Shown: positions 28,106 to 35,502 of the stretch, in pieces
How the letters are laid out: every line of letters begins with the position of its first letter
Numbering within the stretch: the first letter of the stretch is position 1
Virus record (IMG/VR): IMGVR_UViG_3300020455_000043
Coordinates: 1 to 35,502 of that record
Reading direction: 5' to 3' (one strand)
DNA length: 35,502 bases
Source: a virus
Translations under genes and position numbers: made by a program
The notes under the pieces: generated by a model
What the model was told of the DNA's origin: nothing
What the model saw: only the letters and a program-made list of their open reading frames with translations
The model's database searches: none

Positions 28106-29337
28106 TTGAAGGCTTTGAGAATAATAGTGTCTGCATTAAATCTGCCATTCATTTTAGTTTCAGTTGTTTTCAAATATCCAAACTGTGCGTTTAGTTTGTG
28201 TTTGGTAACTTTTTTCCAGTTAGGCAACACTTCACTTGGCTTACGAACGGTCTTTTGTACACTACGAGTTTCACTAAAGTGTTGTAGTGTGGTGCCTTTT
28301 ACTTTAAACTGTGCATGGTCTTCTGCATAGTATATGCCCAACTTACGATTTTTTGTGTTAAACACAACTACCGCAGTTGCATCAATAATCTCGCTTGGAT
28401 TAACACTAGCTATTCCAAAATCTCCGTCACTAGCTTTGAATTTAAGTTTCTTAACTAGCTCTTGAGCACTTTTTACTTTAGGTTTACGAACTGCACGATT
28501 TTGTTTTTGTTCAGCTTTCATAATTTCAATAGCATCAAACAATCGCTTGTAAAAGTCTGTAAGCTCTTTAATTTGTGGCTTACTGTATGTTTCGTAACCT
28601 TCAGCAAGTTGTTGTTGCATTTCGTCACGTTTGCTAGCAGTTGGCAGATTGTTTAGTTCTTGTAGTTCTTCATAACTACCACTATACCAGTTTGTTACAA
28701 AACGTAGGTGTCCTAGATTAATTTGTTTCTTCTTGAACAATTTTAAAGGCACTTTGTCTTTTAGTGGATTAGCTTTGCTGTCAGTTAGCCAATCGTCAAT
28801 CCATTGATCCAAATCTTCAGTTTTATCTACAGCCGCTTCTTCTAAACGTTCTTGTATGCTAGGAACATAAACATTTTTTGTTGTAGCTTTTTTCTCTTCT
28901 ACAATTAGTTTGCCAGCTTCTATTAGTTCTGTAACTTTAGGTTTAATATAATCGGTCATAGGTCTAATGTCACCACTAGTACCAGGACAAGACTGCCAAT
29001 GCTCTTGTTCTTTTTCGTTGTAGTCAGGACATCCGTCTAACAACATACGGCAGTATATACCTACTAGTCCTTCGTATTTTGCGGCTTTCTTTGCATTTGA
29101 TATATCTGATTTTGTATACCCGTTTTCTTTCATCCAAGTAAACATATGCTCAATGTTTTCATTATGCTTATAGTTCATATACCAAAAATCATTGTTGTGT
29201 CGTTTTAAAGCATGAAACTTATTACCATCTAAATTTTCCCAGCCTTCAAAGCCAGGCGCCTGTAAACCACGTTTTCTGATTCGTTTTAGTGGTACTTTCT
29301 TTTTAGATTTTTTAACTAAACTTCTAGGTGTAGCCAT
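28102..29337 (-). CDS. Conserved unknown protein, 411 aa
   Basis: Not recognised beyond being of a type seen in marine T4-type phages. The start is placed at the ATG at 29337, with AGAGAGG ahead; the longer form (29370) would start at or before the transcription start. Basic N-terminus (SLVKKSKKKVPLKRIRKRG) suggests nucleic-acid binding. Then GWENLDGNKFHALKRHNNDF, a helical middle, and a beta-rich C-terminus from about 300 (DATAVVVFNTKNRKLGIYYA, FGYLKTTETKMNG). Cysteines at about 95, 103 and 117 do not form a clear zinc motif. Promoter of the early type at 29372-29399. Confidence 0.7.
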   Translation of the reverse strand: MATPRSLVKKSKKKVPLKRIRKRGLQAPGFEGWENLDGNKFHALKRHNNDFWYMNYKHNENIEHMFTWMKENGYTKSDISNAKKAAKYEGLVGIYCRMLLDGCPDYNEKEQEHWQSCPGTSGDIRPMTDYIKPKVTELIEAGKLIVEEKKATTKNVYVPSIQERLEEAAVDKTEDLDQWIDDWLTDSKANPLKDKVPLKLFKKKQINLGHLRFVTNWYSGSYEELQELNNLPTASKRDEMQQQLAEGYETYSKPQIKELTDFYKRLFDAIEIMKAEQKQNRAVRKPKVKSAQELVKKLKFKASDGDFGIASVNPSEIIDATAVVVFNTKNRKLGIYYAEDHAQFKVKGTTLQHFSETRSVQKTVRKPSEVLPNWKKVTKHKLNAQFGYLKTTETKMNGRFNADTIILKAFK

Positions 29338-29371
29338 AATTGTTGCCTCTCTGTATGTGCCTTTACACATT

Positions 29372-29399
29372 AATTTAGCATCTTTTGTAAATTTGTCAA
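29372..29399 (-). promoter_or_regulatory. Sigma-70-type promoter of the 411-aa gene
   Basis: AAAGGTTGACA, 16-bp spacer ending TGC, TAAATT (weak -10) on the minus strand. It lies back to back with the late promoter at 29413-29420, 13 bp apart. Confidence 0.6.
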
Positions 29400-29412
29400 C
29401 CTTTAAGGTATC

Positions 29413-29420
29413 GATAAATA
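29413..29420 (+). promoter_or_regulatory. T4-type late promoter before gp14
   Basis: GATAAATA on the plus strand, 5 nt before the gp14 ATG at 29426; starts the rightward virion operon. Confidence 0.7.
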
Positions 29421-29425
29421 ACTGT

Positions 29426-30514
29426 ATGCCACGTTTAAGTATCTATAAACCGACCAAAACTAACGATTATCACTTCATGGATAGGAATATCCGTGAGCAA
29501 TTTAGCGTTGGTGGTACAGGTGTACATGTACACAAATACTTAGGTCCAGCAGTAACACAGGACAAAGACGATCCTTCACAACCAAATTATATTGATGGTA
29601 GAGAAGTTGATCCACTAAGTGGCGAACTGATTAATGTCGAAGGAATCATAAACGAAACAAAAGTTCAAGACTTGTTGTTTATGGAAAACAGAGACAGAAA
29701 GTATGATAAAGACATTTACGAACTACGCGGTGTATACAACGTACAAGACACTGATTTTGATCTAACACAATTTGGATTATTTTTAAGTAATGATATGTTG
29801 TATATGAATTTTCATATGAACGAGATGGTTGAAATAATGGGCAGACGTTTAATGCCTGGTGATGTACTTGAACTTCCTCATTTGAGAGATGCATTATTAT
29901 TGAATGCAGATAAAAAAGCAATTAACAAATATTATGTTGTTAATGATGCAAACCGAGGCGCAGAAGGCTTTAGTCAAACTTGGTATCCACATATTTGGCG
30001 TGTCAAACTAAGCCCACTAACAGACAGCCAGGAATACTACGATATCTTAGGAGACGGAGAAGAAGGTAGTCTTAAAAATGATCTTAGTACATATAAAGCA
30101 GAATTCAATATCAGTGATGCTATTGTTGAGGCGGCTGATAAAGATGATCCAACTGGTACATCACTTACAGAACATTTATTTGGGTATGACCATGCAACAA
30201 GTGGAGGACTTGTAAATCAATCAAATGCTTACAATCATGGAGAATCGATAGTAAGTGGTGATCAATTTCCTAGTACACCATCAGAAGGTGAATATTTTAT
30301 TAGAACAGATTTTAGTCCAAATAGACTATTTGTAAGACGAGGAAACAGATGGCACAGACTATATGATAATATCACTGGACAGACATGGACTGATAAGACT
30401 TATAATGCAAGTGATTATATATTCAATGAAAAAACTACTGTTGTCGATGACCAAGAAACAAAAGAACAAACTGCACTTAGCGAAGTGATAAAACCACAGG
30501 CGGATAATTCATAA
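29426..30514 (+). CDS. 14: Neck protein gp14-like
   Basis: 362 residues from the ATG at 29426; an upstream in-frame ATG at 29357 would extend over the promoter and is not used. The family pattern of cyanophage gp14 is clear: SIYKPTKTNDYHFMDRNIRE, GVHVHKYLGP, LLFMENRDRKYDKDIYELRG, FDLTQFGLFLSND, MPGDVLELPHLRD, EGFSQTWYPHIWRVKLSPL. A C-terminal extra module (about 280-320) reads PSEGEYFIRTDFSPNRLFVR followed by RGNRWHRLYD, similar to units in gp18 and gp15 here. The stop (TAATGG) overlaps the gp15 ATG. Confidence 0.85.
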   Translation: MPRLSIYKPTKTNDYHFMDRNIREQFSVGGTGVHVHKYLGPAVTQDKDDPSQPNYIDGREVDPLSGELINVEGIINETKVQDLLFMENRDRKYDKDIYELRGVYNVQDTDFDLTQFGLFLSNDMLYMNFHMNEMVEIMGRRLMPGDVLELPHLRDALLLNADKKAINKYYVVNDANRGAEGFSQTWYPHIWRVKLSPLTDSQEYYDILGDGEEGSLKNDLSTYKAEFNISDAIVEAADKDDPTGTSLTEHLFGYDHATSGGLVNQSNAYNHGESIVSGDQFPSTPSEGEYFIRTDFSPNRLFVRRGNRWHRLYDNITGQTWTDKTYNASDYIFNEKTTVVDDQETKEQTALSEVIKPQADNS

Positions 30515-31917
30515 TGGCATACGAAGGTTCAAAACTTACCGCAGTACCATATTTTTACGATAAACAACTTCGTAGATATATTCAACAGTTTATAAGAATA
30601 TTTGCTGGCTTTCAAGTTGCAATGCATAGTGATAGTGCTGGCAATGTTGTTTATCAAACTGCACCTGTACGTTATGGTGATGTGAGTAGAATGGCGGCAC
30701 ACATTGTAAGAGAAAACAGTGAGAACATGATACAAACAACTCCGTTTATTAGTTGTCATGTAACAGGACTTGAAACTGCACCAGATAGACGTACATTAGG
30801 ATCCTATGAAGAGACTGTACCAGTCTATGAAAAGAAATTTAACGAAGAAACTGGTGCATATGAAAATGAACAAGGTAGAGCGTATAGTATAAAAAGACAC
30901 CAACCTGTTCCTTATAATTTAACTATGCAAGTAGATGTATGGACTAGTAATACAGAACAAAAATTACAGCTACTAGAACAAATACTTGTGTTGTTTAATC
31001 CTACATTGAATATACACACCAGCAATAATCCACTTGATTGGAGTACATTAAGTTATGTAGAATTAATATCAAACACTTGGAGTATGAGAGCAATACCCAG
31101 TGGGGTTGATGATATTATAGATATAAGCACTATGACATTTACAATGCCTATACTAATTAATCCACCAGCAAAAGTAACTAAACAAACAATTATCCATACT
31201 ATTATTGATAACATCAATGATACAGATGAAGCTGGACTAGAAGCTCTTAGAGCTGGAAATAGTTTTGTTCCATTGTTTACAAGTCACAAAGTTGTGACTT
31301 TAGAGAACTACAAAATGCGATTTACAATGAATGCAAGCGGAGACGGTTCTGCTCAATTATTAAGTCAGAGTGGTACTAACAGTGATGCAAACGGAATATT
31401 AGATTGGGCTACAGTGTTCAAACCATTCGGAGAGTTTAGAGATGATATAAGTCAACTAAGGTTGAAACAAACAAACGATCCCGCAATTACTACAGGTGAT
31501 ATAATTGGCAACATAAAAATAAATCAAGGAAATCCTAATTTACTTGACATTACTATGGACACTAATACGTTTCCTACTAATACAGTACAAGCTATTGATG
31601 CAGTTGTTGATCCTCAAGCAAACTTTCCTGGCGATGGAACAATCTCTGCGGCAGTAGATGGAGATAGATATTTGCTTACAGAAGATGTAGCAGGTGGAGC
31701 AGGTTGGTTAGGCAGTAATGCTAAAAAGCATGATATTATTCAGTATAACGTAGGCACTAATCAATGGGATATTGTATTTGATGCAGACGTAAATGGATCA
31801 ACAGAACAACATACAACAAATACAACCACTGCTGATAGATTAAAATATAATGGTTCAGAATGGGTTAATGCATTTGAAGGCACCTATAATCCAGGATTTT
31901 GGAGAGTTTACTTATGA
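30514..31917 (+). CDS. 15: gp15-like proximal tail sheath stabiliser with C-terminal extension
   Basis: 467 residues against 272 in T4. gp15 caps the tail and joins it to the neck. The N-terminal 250 residues match: PYFYDKQLRRYIQQFIRIFA, VRYGDVSRMAAHIVRENSEN, SYVELISNTWSMRAIPSGVD and FTMPILINPPAKV. From about 260 on there is a long extension. It includes KMRFTMNASGDG, and from about 375 a module FPGDGTISAAVDGDRYLLTE, then HDIIQYNVGTNQWDIVFD, of the sort found on tail fibres. It begins by TAATGG overlap with gp14 and ends by ATGA overlap with the fibre gene, so the chain is fully coupled. Confidence 0.85.
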   Translation: MAYEGSKLTAVPYFYDKQLRRYIQQFIRIFAGFQVAMHSDSAGNVVYQTAPVRYGDVSRMAAHIVRENSENMIQTTPFISCHVTGLETAPDRRTLGSYEETVPVYEKKFNEETGAYENEQGRAYSIKRHQPVPYNLTMQVDVWTSNTEQKLQLLEQILVLFNPTLNIHTSNNPLDWSTLSYVELISNTWSMRAIPSGVDDIIDISTMTFTMPILINPPAKVTKQTIIHTIIDNINDTDEAGLEALRAGNSFVPLFTSHKVVTLENYKMRFTMNASGDGSAQLLSQSGTNSDANGILDWATVFKPFGEFRDDISQLRLKQTNDPAITTGDIIGNIKINQGNPNLLDITMDTNTFPTNTVQAIDAVVDPQANFPGDGTISAAVDGDRYLLTEDVAGGAGWLGSNAKKHDIIQYNVGTNQWDIVFDADVNGSTEQHTTNTTTADRLKYNGSEWVNAFEGTYNPGFWRVYL

Positions 31918-32915
31918 GTAGAGCAAGTGATTTAAGAAATATTACAGGTCCATCTGGAGTTTTAGTTGAAGACAACTATGTGTTGACTTATGATAATGCT
32001 ACCAAAAAAGTAAGTTTAGAAGCCGCTGGTGGTAGCAACTTATCACAAGACTTGACAGTAAAAACCAGTTCTGGTGCTATTGTAAAACTGCAAACAAGTC
32101 ATACTAGCATCGCAGATGGTGATATACTCGGTGCTATTGAATTCTCGGCTCCAGATGAGACTAGTGGTGGTGTTAGTACGTTAACTGCCGCATCTATTTT
32201 TGCAGAAGGTAATACAAATTTTAGTAGTACAAACATGAATACAGAGATGGTATTTTCGTTGGGAGCATCTGTTAATGGATTACGAGAAGTTATGCGTTTA
32301 TCTACTATTAATGGAAAAGCCGCAGTACAAGGATTAGCACCTAGTTTTGAAATTCAAAATAATGATACTAGTTCACAAGGTTTTGAACATGTCATAGGTA
32401 CTCTTGCTTGGAATGTTACTGGTGCTACCGGGGGCGGAACTCAAATTGGTGTATGTGCAGAGATTGAAGCAATCGCCGCAAATGGTTTCTCGACAAGTGA
32501 TAATGACACAGACTTAATTTTCAAAACATCTGATAGTGGAAATCCAGTTGAAAGATTTCGCATCACACATGACGGTCATATTAAAGTAAAAGGTGATATT
32601 TTACATGACGGTGAACTAGATATAAAGGCAGACAATGGTGATGTAGATATAGCTTCTGTAGGTGGTAATGTGAAACTTGCTGGTAATACTGGAAACATGA
32701 CATTTACTAACACAGGCACTGGTGTTTTTACCTTTGGTGGCACAATACAAGGTGCTAGCAATGCAGAAATAAAGACCAGCCCAATTAGAATACACAGCAA
32801 TACAATAAGTACTAACACAACGGTGACATCAAGTGAAAATGCAGTATCTGGTGGACCAGTATCTATTGCAAGTGGTGTAACAGTTACAGTAAGCGGTGAT
32901 TGGACAGTGGTATAA
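31914..32915 (+). CDS. Tail-fibre-like protein, 333 aa
   Basis: From MSRASDLRNITGPSGVLVED, with the ATG overlapping the gp15 stop as ATGA. Beta-repeat rich: long stretches of Ser, Thr, Gly and Asn, with periodic units such as GDILHDGELDIKADNGDVDI and GGNVKLAGNTGNMTFTNTGT that look like a triangular beta-helix shaft. There is a central FEIQNNDTSSQGFEHVIGTLAW segment. No chaperone domain at the C-terminus (ends VTVSGDWTVV). A trimeric fibre or spike is likely; receptor unknown. Confidence 0.7.
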   Translation: MSRASDLRNITGPSGVLVEDNYVLTYDNATKKVSLEAAGGSNLSQDLTVKTSSGAIVKLQTSHTSIADGDILGAIEFSAPDETSGGVSTLTAASIFAEGNTNFSSTNMNTEMVFSLGASVNGLREVMRLSTINGKAAVQGLAPSFEIQNNDTSSQGFEHVIGTLAWNVTGATGGGTQIGVCAEIEAIAANGFSTSDNDTDLIFKTSDSGNPVERFRITHDGHIKVKGDILHDGELDIKADNGDVDIASVGGNVKLAGNTGNMTFTNTGTGVFTFGGTIQGASNAEIKTSPIRIHSNTISTNTTVTSSENAVSGGPVSIASGVTVTVSGDWTVV

Positions 32916-33487
32916 TGGCAAGCGTATTAAAAGTAGATCAACTACAAGGTGTATCAAATGCAAACAATGTAATTGTGCCAGGGGGTATTATTCAAGTAGT
33001 TGAACAAAAATTCAGTGGCAGATCAGTTATCAATGGCACTTATGGATATGCAAATGGCACTGGTCTTAAATGTAGTATAACTCCAAAATCGTCAAATCCT
33101 ACATACTTGGTGATATCACAGATACAATACACAAGTGCAGGTTTTAATGCCGGTTATTTTTTGTATGACAATACCAACTCTCAATATGTTTTGTATAACG
33201 ATCAAAGCACTACACCTTGGAATGGTAGTAGTGGAAGAAAGTATCTTACTAGTGGTGGACTTGGATCTACTGGATTTAATAGTAATGGTGATGATTACGG
33301 TAATAGCAGTAGAACTGGAAGTGGATTGTATACACCTCCTAACAACAACACACTAGAAATAGAAGTTTATATAGGAAATATGAATAGTAACGGAAATACA
33401 TATTTTGGCGGTAACGAATCTGATCTAAACTACGCTTATGACAGTTATAGCCATTGTTCACTAGTAATAATGGAGATTGCAGGATGA
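32915..33487 (+). CDS. Tail-fibre tip-like protein 1 of 3, 190 aa
   Basis: MASVLKVDQLQGVSNANNVI, then VPGGIIQVVEQKFSG, and last residues SLVIMEIAG. The same beginning (S-x-L-x-V-(D/N)-x-I) and ending (MEIA) occur in the next two genes, so the three are paralogues. The middle is Gly/Ser/Asn/Tyr-rich (GSSGRKYLTSGGLGSTGFNS, YGNSSRTGSGLYTPPNNNTL) and diverges completely from the others. The ATG overlaps the previous stop (TAATGG). Probable receptor-contacting tip or decoration. Confidence 0.7.
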   Translation: MASVLKVDQLQGVSNANNVIVPGGIIQVVEQKFSGRSVINGTYGYANGTGLKCSITPKSSNPTYLVISQIQYTSAGFNAGYFLYDNTNSQYVLYNDQSTTPWNGSSGRKYLTSGGLGSTGFNSNGDDYGNSSRTGSGLYTPPNNNTLEIEVYIGNMNSNGNTYFGGNESDLNYAYDSYSHCSLVIMEIAG

Positions 33488-33987
33488 GTACACTCAGCGT
33501 AAACAACATCGTTGAAAAAACAGCCGGCGCTGGCGTAAAGATTCCAGGACATGTGGTGCAAGTATCTACATTTACCCAAGTAAACGATTTACAAACTACT
33601 ATTAACAACAGTTCTACCAATACTGCAATTACACAAGTTACAAACACTATAACTCCGAAACAAGCTGGTAGCAAATTTATTATTAATCTTCATACACAGA
33701 TATATGCTCCCTCAGGAAACTATCTTGCTATTATGATATTTAGAAGTGTAGCTGGAGGTGGTTATAGTCATACTACAAATAAACCCCATGCTTATCCAGG
33801 TAATGTAGGTGCATGGCAAGACGTTGAAATTAGTATAATTGATACTCCAACATATACCTTAGGTCAAAGCATAAGTTATCGACCTTACGTTTACACATAT
33901 AATACATCAGCTACCACTTATTTTGGATGGGGATCAAGTGGCGGAGGTTCTGCCACAACAATGTTTGCTATGGAGATTGCACAATGA
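33484..33987 (+). CDS. Tail-fibre tip-like protein 2 of 3, 167 aa
   Basis: MSTLSVNNIVEKTAGAGVKI, then PGHVVQVSTFTQVND, ending MFAMEIAQ. IPGH(V/M)(V/I)QV is shared with copy 3, and a related VPGGIIQV with copy 1. The core (INLHTQIYAPSGNYLAIMIF, GWGSSGGGSATTMFAM) is a beta-sandwich-like sequence. ATGA overlap on both sides keeps all copies in one translational chain, each in a different reading frame. Confidence 0.7.
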   Translation: MSTLSVNNIVEKTAGAGVKIPGHVVQVSTFTQVNDLQTTINNSSTNTAITQVTNTITPKQAGSKFIINLHTQIYAPSGNYLAIMIFRSVAGGGYSHTTNKPHAYPGNVGAWQDVEISIIDTPTYTLGQSISYRPYVYTYNTSATTYFGWGSSGGGSATTMFAMEIAQ

Positions 33988-34514
33988 GTATTTTAAAAGT
34001 TGACAGTATACTTAAAAGTGATGGCACAGCTGGTGTACATATTCCAGGTCATATGATACAAGTTATAAACTCTAATACCAATAGTGAATTTACTTTTACT
34101 AGTGCCAACACTTGGGTAAACACTGGTTTAGTATCAATGACATTTCCTAGGGCATTAACAACTGGATCCAAGGTATTAGTTAGAGTTTATGCAACACTAG
34201 GCGAACATCATAATAACTCTTGGGGTTCAGCAACATGTGTAACTATATTTGAAAATTCAACTAATATAGGAGATGCTACTTGGGGAATTGCTAATGGCAA
34301 TGCACAAATGACAGGTGATGTAAACTATACGCAGTATGAAGGTAATAGATTAGCAGGTGAAATATTGTTTACACCTTCAGTGACCAACGGAACATATACT
34401 CTTTATGCACTTCAAAAAGGTGCTGGACAAAAACATATTGGCGGTGTTGCTAATACTGATCCAGCTGTTCCACAAGGCACTACTCAAGTAACACTTATGG
34501 AGATTGCACAATAA
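33984..34514 (+). CDS. Tail-fibre tip-like protein 3 of 3, 176 aa
   Basis: MSILKVDSILKSDGTAGVHI, then PGHMIQVINSNTNSEF, ending TQVTLMEIAQ. Most like copy 2 in its first 35 residues, then different (FPRALTTGSKVLVRVYATLG, TYTLYALQKGAGQKHIGG). The stop TAA lies at the beginning of the AATAAATA late element that serves the next gene. The divergence of the middles with conserved ends is what is expected for receptor-binding variants swapped or drifting under host pressure. Confidence 0.7.
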   Translation: MSILKVDSILKSDGTAGVHIPGHMIQVINSNTNSEFTFTSANTWVNTGLVSMTFPRALTTGSKVLVRVYATLGEHHNNSWGSATCVTIFENSTNIGDATWGIANGNAQMTGDVNYTQYEGNRLAGEILFTPSVTNGTYTLYALQKGAGQKHIGGVANTDPAVPQGTTQVTLMEIAQ

Positions 34515-34520
34515 TAAATA
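34513..34520 (+). promoter_or_regulatory. T4-type late promoter before the chaperone-like gene
   Basis: AATAAATA on the plus strand, overlapping the stop of the previous gene; leader of about 16 nt with AAAGGA. Confidence 0.65.
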
Positions 34521-34542
34521 TTGGTATTAAAGGAACAAACAA

Positions 34543-34929
34543 ATGACAGATATAGCACGAGCATTAACAGAACTAGGCATAAAAGAATGGGTACTTAGAG
34601 GTAATCCCACAACCAAAGAAGAATTTGCCAGCATGTATGCCAAAGTAACAGGTGGAGACGCTAATGGTATGGCAATAGAAAGCACAGCAGAAAGCGACTG
34701 GGGTTGTACTTGGGAAGATGTTGTAGCTAAACGAGATGCACTAGTAGACGCAGAACCCATGCGTTTGTTAAGAGAAGAACGCAACGAAAGAATAGCTAAG
34801 AGTGATTGGATGGCTAACAGTGATGTTACAATGTCTGATGAATGGAAGACATACAGACAAGCACTAAGAGATATAACTAGTTCAGCTACATCACTTGATG
34901 ATGTAACTTGGCCAACAGAACCTTCATAA
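34543..34929 (+). CDS. Tail-fibre assembly chaperone-like protein, 128 aa
   Basis: The C-terminal region LLREERNERIAKSDWMANSD, then EWKTYRQALRDITSSATSLD and DVTWPTEP matches the pattern of phage tail-assembly chaperone family proteins (RxERNxxLAxSDWTQ...YRQALRD...WP), which help fold or attach tail fibres. N-terminus MTDIARALTELGIKEWVLRG is helical. It follows the fibre genes, has its own late promoter and AAAGGA ribosome-binding site, and ends 1 nt before the Nudix gene. A role in fibre assembly fits both family and position. Confidence 0.72.
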   Translation: MTDIARALTELGIKEWVLRGNPTTKEEFASMYAKVTGGDANGMAIESTAESDWGCTWEDVVAKRDALVDAEPMRLLREERNERIAKSDWMANSDVTMSDEWKTYRQALRDITSSATSLDDVTWPTEPS

Positions 34930-34930
34930 T

Positions 34931-35389
34931 ATGATACAAGCAAGTGGTTGTTGTTTTCTTGCCTTGGATACTGGCAGGATTATGCTACAGCAAAGAAGTA
35001 AAAAAAGCAGTCACCCATTAACTTGGAGTTTTTGGGGAGGCAAAGCTGACAAAAAAGAACGTCCTATAGAAACATTGCTTAGAGAATGCAAAGAAGAAAT
35101 AGGACCACTTCCTGATATTGCTAAAGTTCATCCATTACATATTTTTTTAAGTAATGATAAAAAGTTTACCTACAATACTTTTTGCGTAACAGTGTTTGAA
35201 GAATTTATACCTAGTTGTAATCACGAAAGTAGTGGATATAGTTGGGTAGGAATAAACTGCTGGCCCAAGCCATTACACAGAGGTGCAAGAGTTGTTTTGT
35301 CTAATAAAAAATTAGTAGATAAACTAGTAACTATATATGAACGTGAAAAAGACCAAACCGATTTACCAAATTGGTTAGATAGTTTTTAA
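34931..35389 (+). CDS. Nudix hydrolase
   Basis: 152 residues. The Nudix box runs G-K-A-D-K-K-E then seven residues, then RECKEEIG (about 37-59), the complete G-x5-E-x7-REUxEExGU pattern for Mg-dependent hydrolysis of nucleoside diphosphates linked to another moiety. The upstream part ASGCCFLALDTGRIMLQQRS resembles MutT-like enzymes. Substrate (NADH, ADP-ribose, dNTP, cap or other) cannot be assigned. Its stop overlaps, on the opposite strand, the stop of the gene entering from the right (4-nt convergent overlap). Confidence 0.85.
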   Translation: MIQASGCCFLALDTGRIMLQQRSKKSSHPLTWSFWGGKADKKERPIETLLRECKEEIGPLPDIAKVHPLHIFLSNDKKFTYNTFCVTVFEEFIPSCNHESSGYSWVGINCWPKPLHRGARVVLSNKKLVDKLVTIYEREKDQTDLPNWLDSF

Positions 35390-35502
35390 ACTTCAGGAAA
35401 CAAACATTCCTCAATAAAATGTTTAATATCAACAGGATCAAGTCCTAGTGCCGCCATTGCTTTAGGTGTATGCGGATTTTGTTTTTGATAGTGACAGTAT
35501 CT
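35386..35502 (-). CDS. C-terminal 38 residues of an unidentified gene
   Basis: An open frame enters from the right edge and ends with TAA at 35386. Readable end: RYCHYQKQNPHTPKAMAALG, LDPVDIKHFIEECLFPEV. The gene must start beyond the window. Not recognised from this piece. Its stop and that of the Nudix gene interlock. Confidence 0.6.
   Translation of the reverse strand, partial: RYCHYQKQNPHTPKAMAALGLDPVDIKHFIEECLFPEV

Noticed and set aside
29357-29425. Upstream start for gp14
   Set aside because: Extension runs through both promoters, and the family N-terminus begins at the ATG at 29426.

Overview
This window looks like a piece of a T4-type marine myovirus genome. It is AT-rich, almost fully coding, and built from tightly packed, often overlapping genes. 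T4-family proteins that I can recognise are UvsW, UvsX, UvsY, gp32, gp17, gp16, gp4, gp19, gp18, gp1 (dNMP kinase), gp13, gp14 and gp15. Several resemble their cyanophage and pelagiphage forms more than coliphage T4 itself. No photosynthesis gene is present. The host is probably a marine bacterium (SAR11-like or picocyanobacterial), but the sequence does not settle this.

Layout. From 1 to 29,337 everything is on the minus strand, read right to left. 29.3-25.2 kb: a conserved hypothetical, a zincin-type metallopeptidase, neck protein gp13, dNMP kinase gp1, a structured 200-nt non-coding stretch and several small genes. 25.2-19.2 kb: an SGNH-like hydrolase, a winged-helix gene with its own promoter and terminator, tail sheath gp18, tail tube gp19 and a second tube-like protein. 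19.2-13.9 kb: gp4, gp16, four acidic conserved genes (one ends and another begins with an LAGI motif), and gp17. 13.9-9.1 kb: a 454-aa unknown, gp32, uvsX, a small acidic gene, uvsY and rpiB. 9.1-1 kb: a 361-aa unknown paired with a twitch/SPASM-type radical SAM protein, an LPD29-like gene, two methyltransferases, tRNA-Arg(UCU), tRNA-Leu(UAA), tRNA-Thr(UGU), small unknowns, an AAA+ ATPase, and uvsW running off the left edge. From 29,426 to 35,389 the plus strand carries gp14, gp15, four tail-fibre-like genes in an overlapping chain, a tail-fibre assembly chaperone-like gene and a Nudix hydrolase. A minus-strand gene enters from the right edge.

Regulation can be read directly. Host-type sigma-70 promoters (GGTTGACA, 16-17 bp, TGC-TATAGT) stand before early and replication genes. 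T4-type late promoters (ATAAATA) stand before virion genes. Both are commonly built on the stop codon of the preceding gene. In several cases the late element sits exactly 5 nt before the ATG, which predicts leaderless messages. Four intrinsic terminators are clear.

The most striking observation is a global one. The pentamer GCAGC (and its complement GCTGC) appears to be absent from all 35.5 kb on both strands, while GCCGC/GCGGC occurs more than 50 times and GCAG/GCTG followed by other bases is common. Such complete avoidance of GCWGC suggests selection by a restriction or modification system. Other leads are duplicated promoter-leader cassettes, hairpins whose loops are complementary to the ribosome-binding site of those cassettes, two structured non-coding RNAs of unknown type, and a repeated surface module shared by the sheath and both neck/tail-completion proteins.
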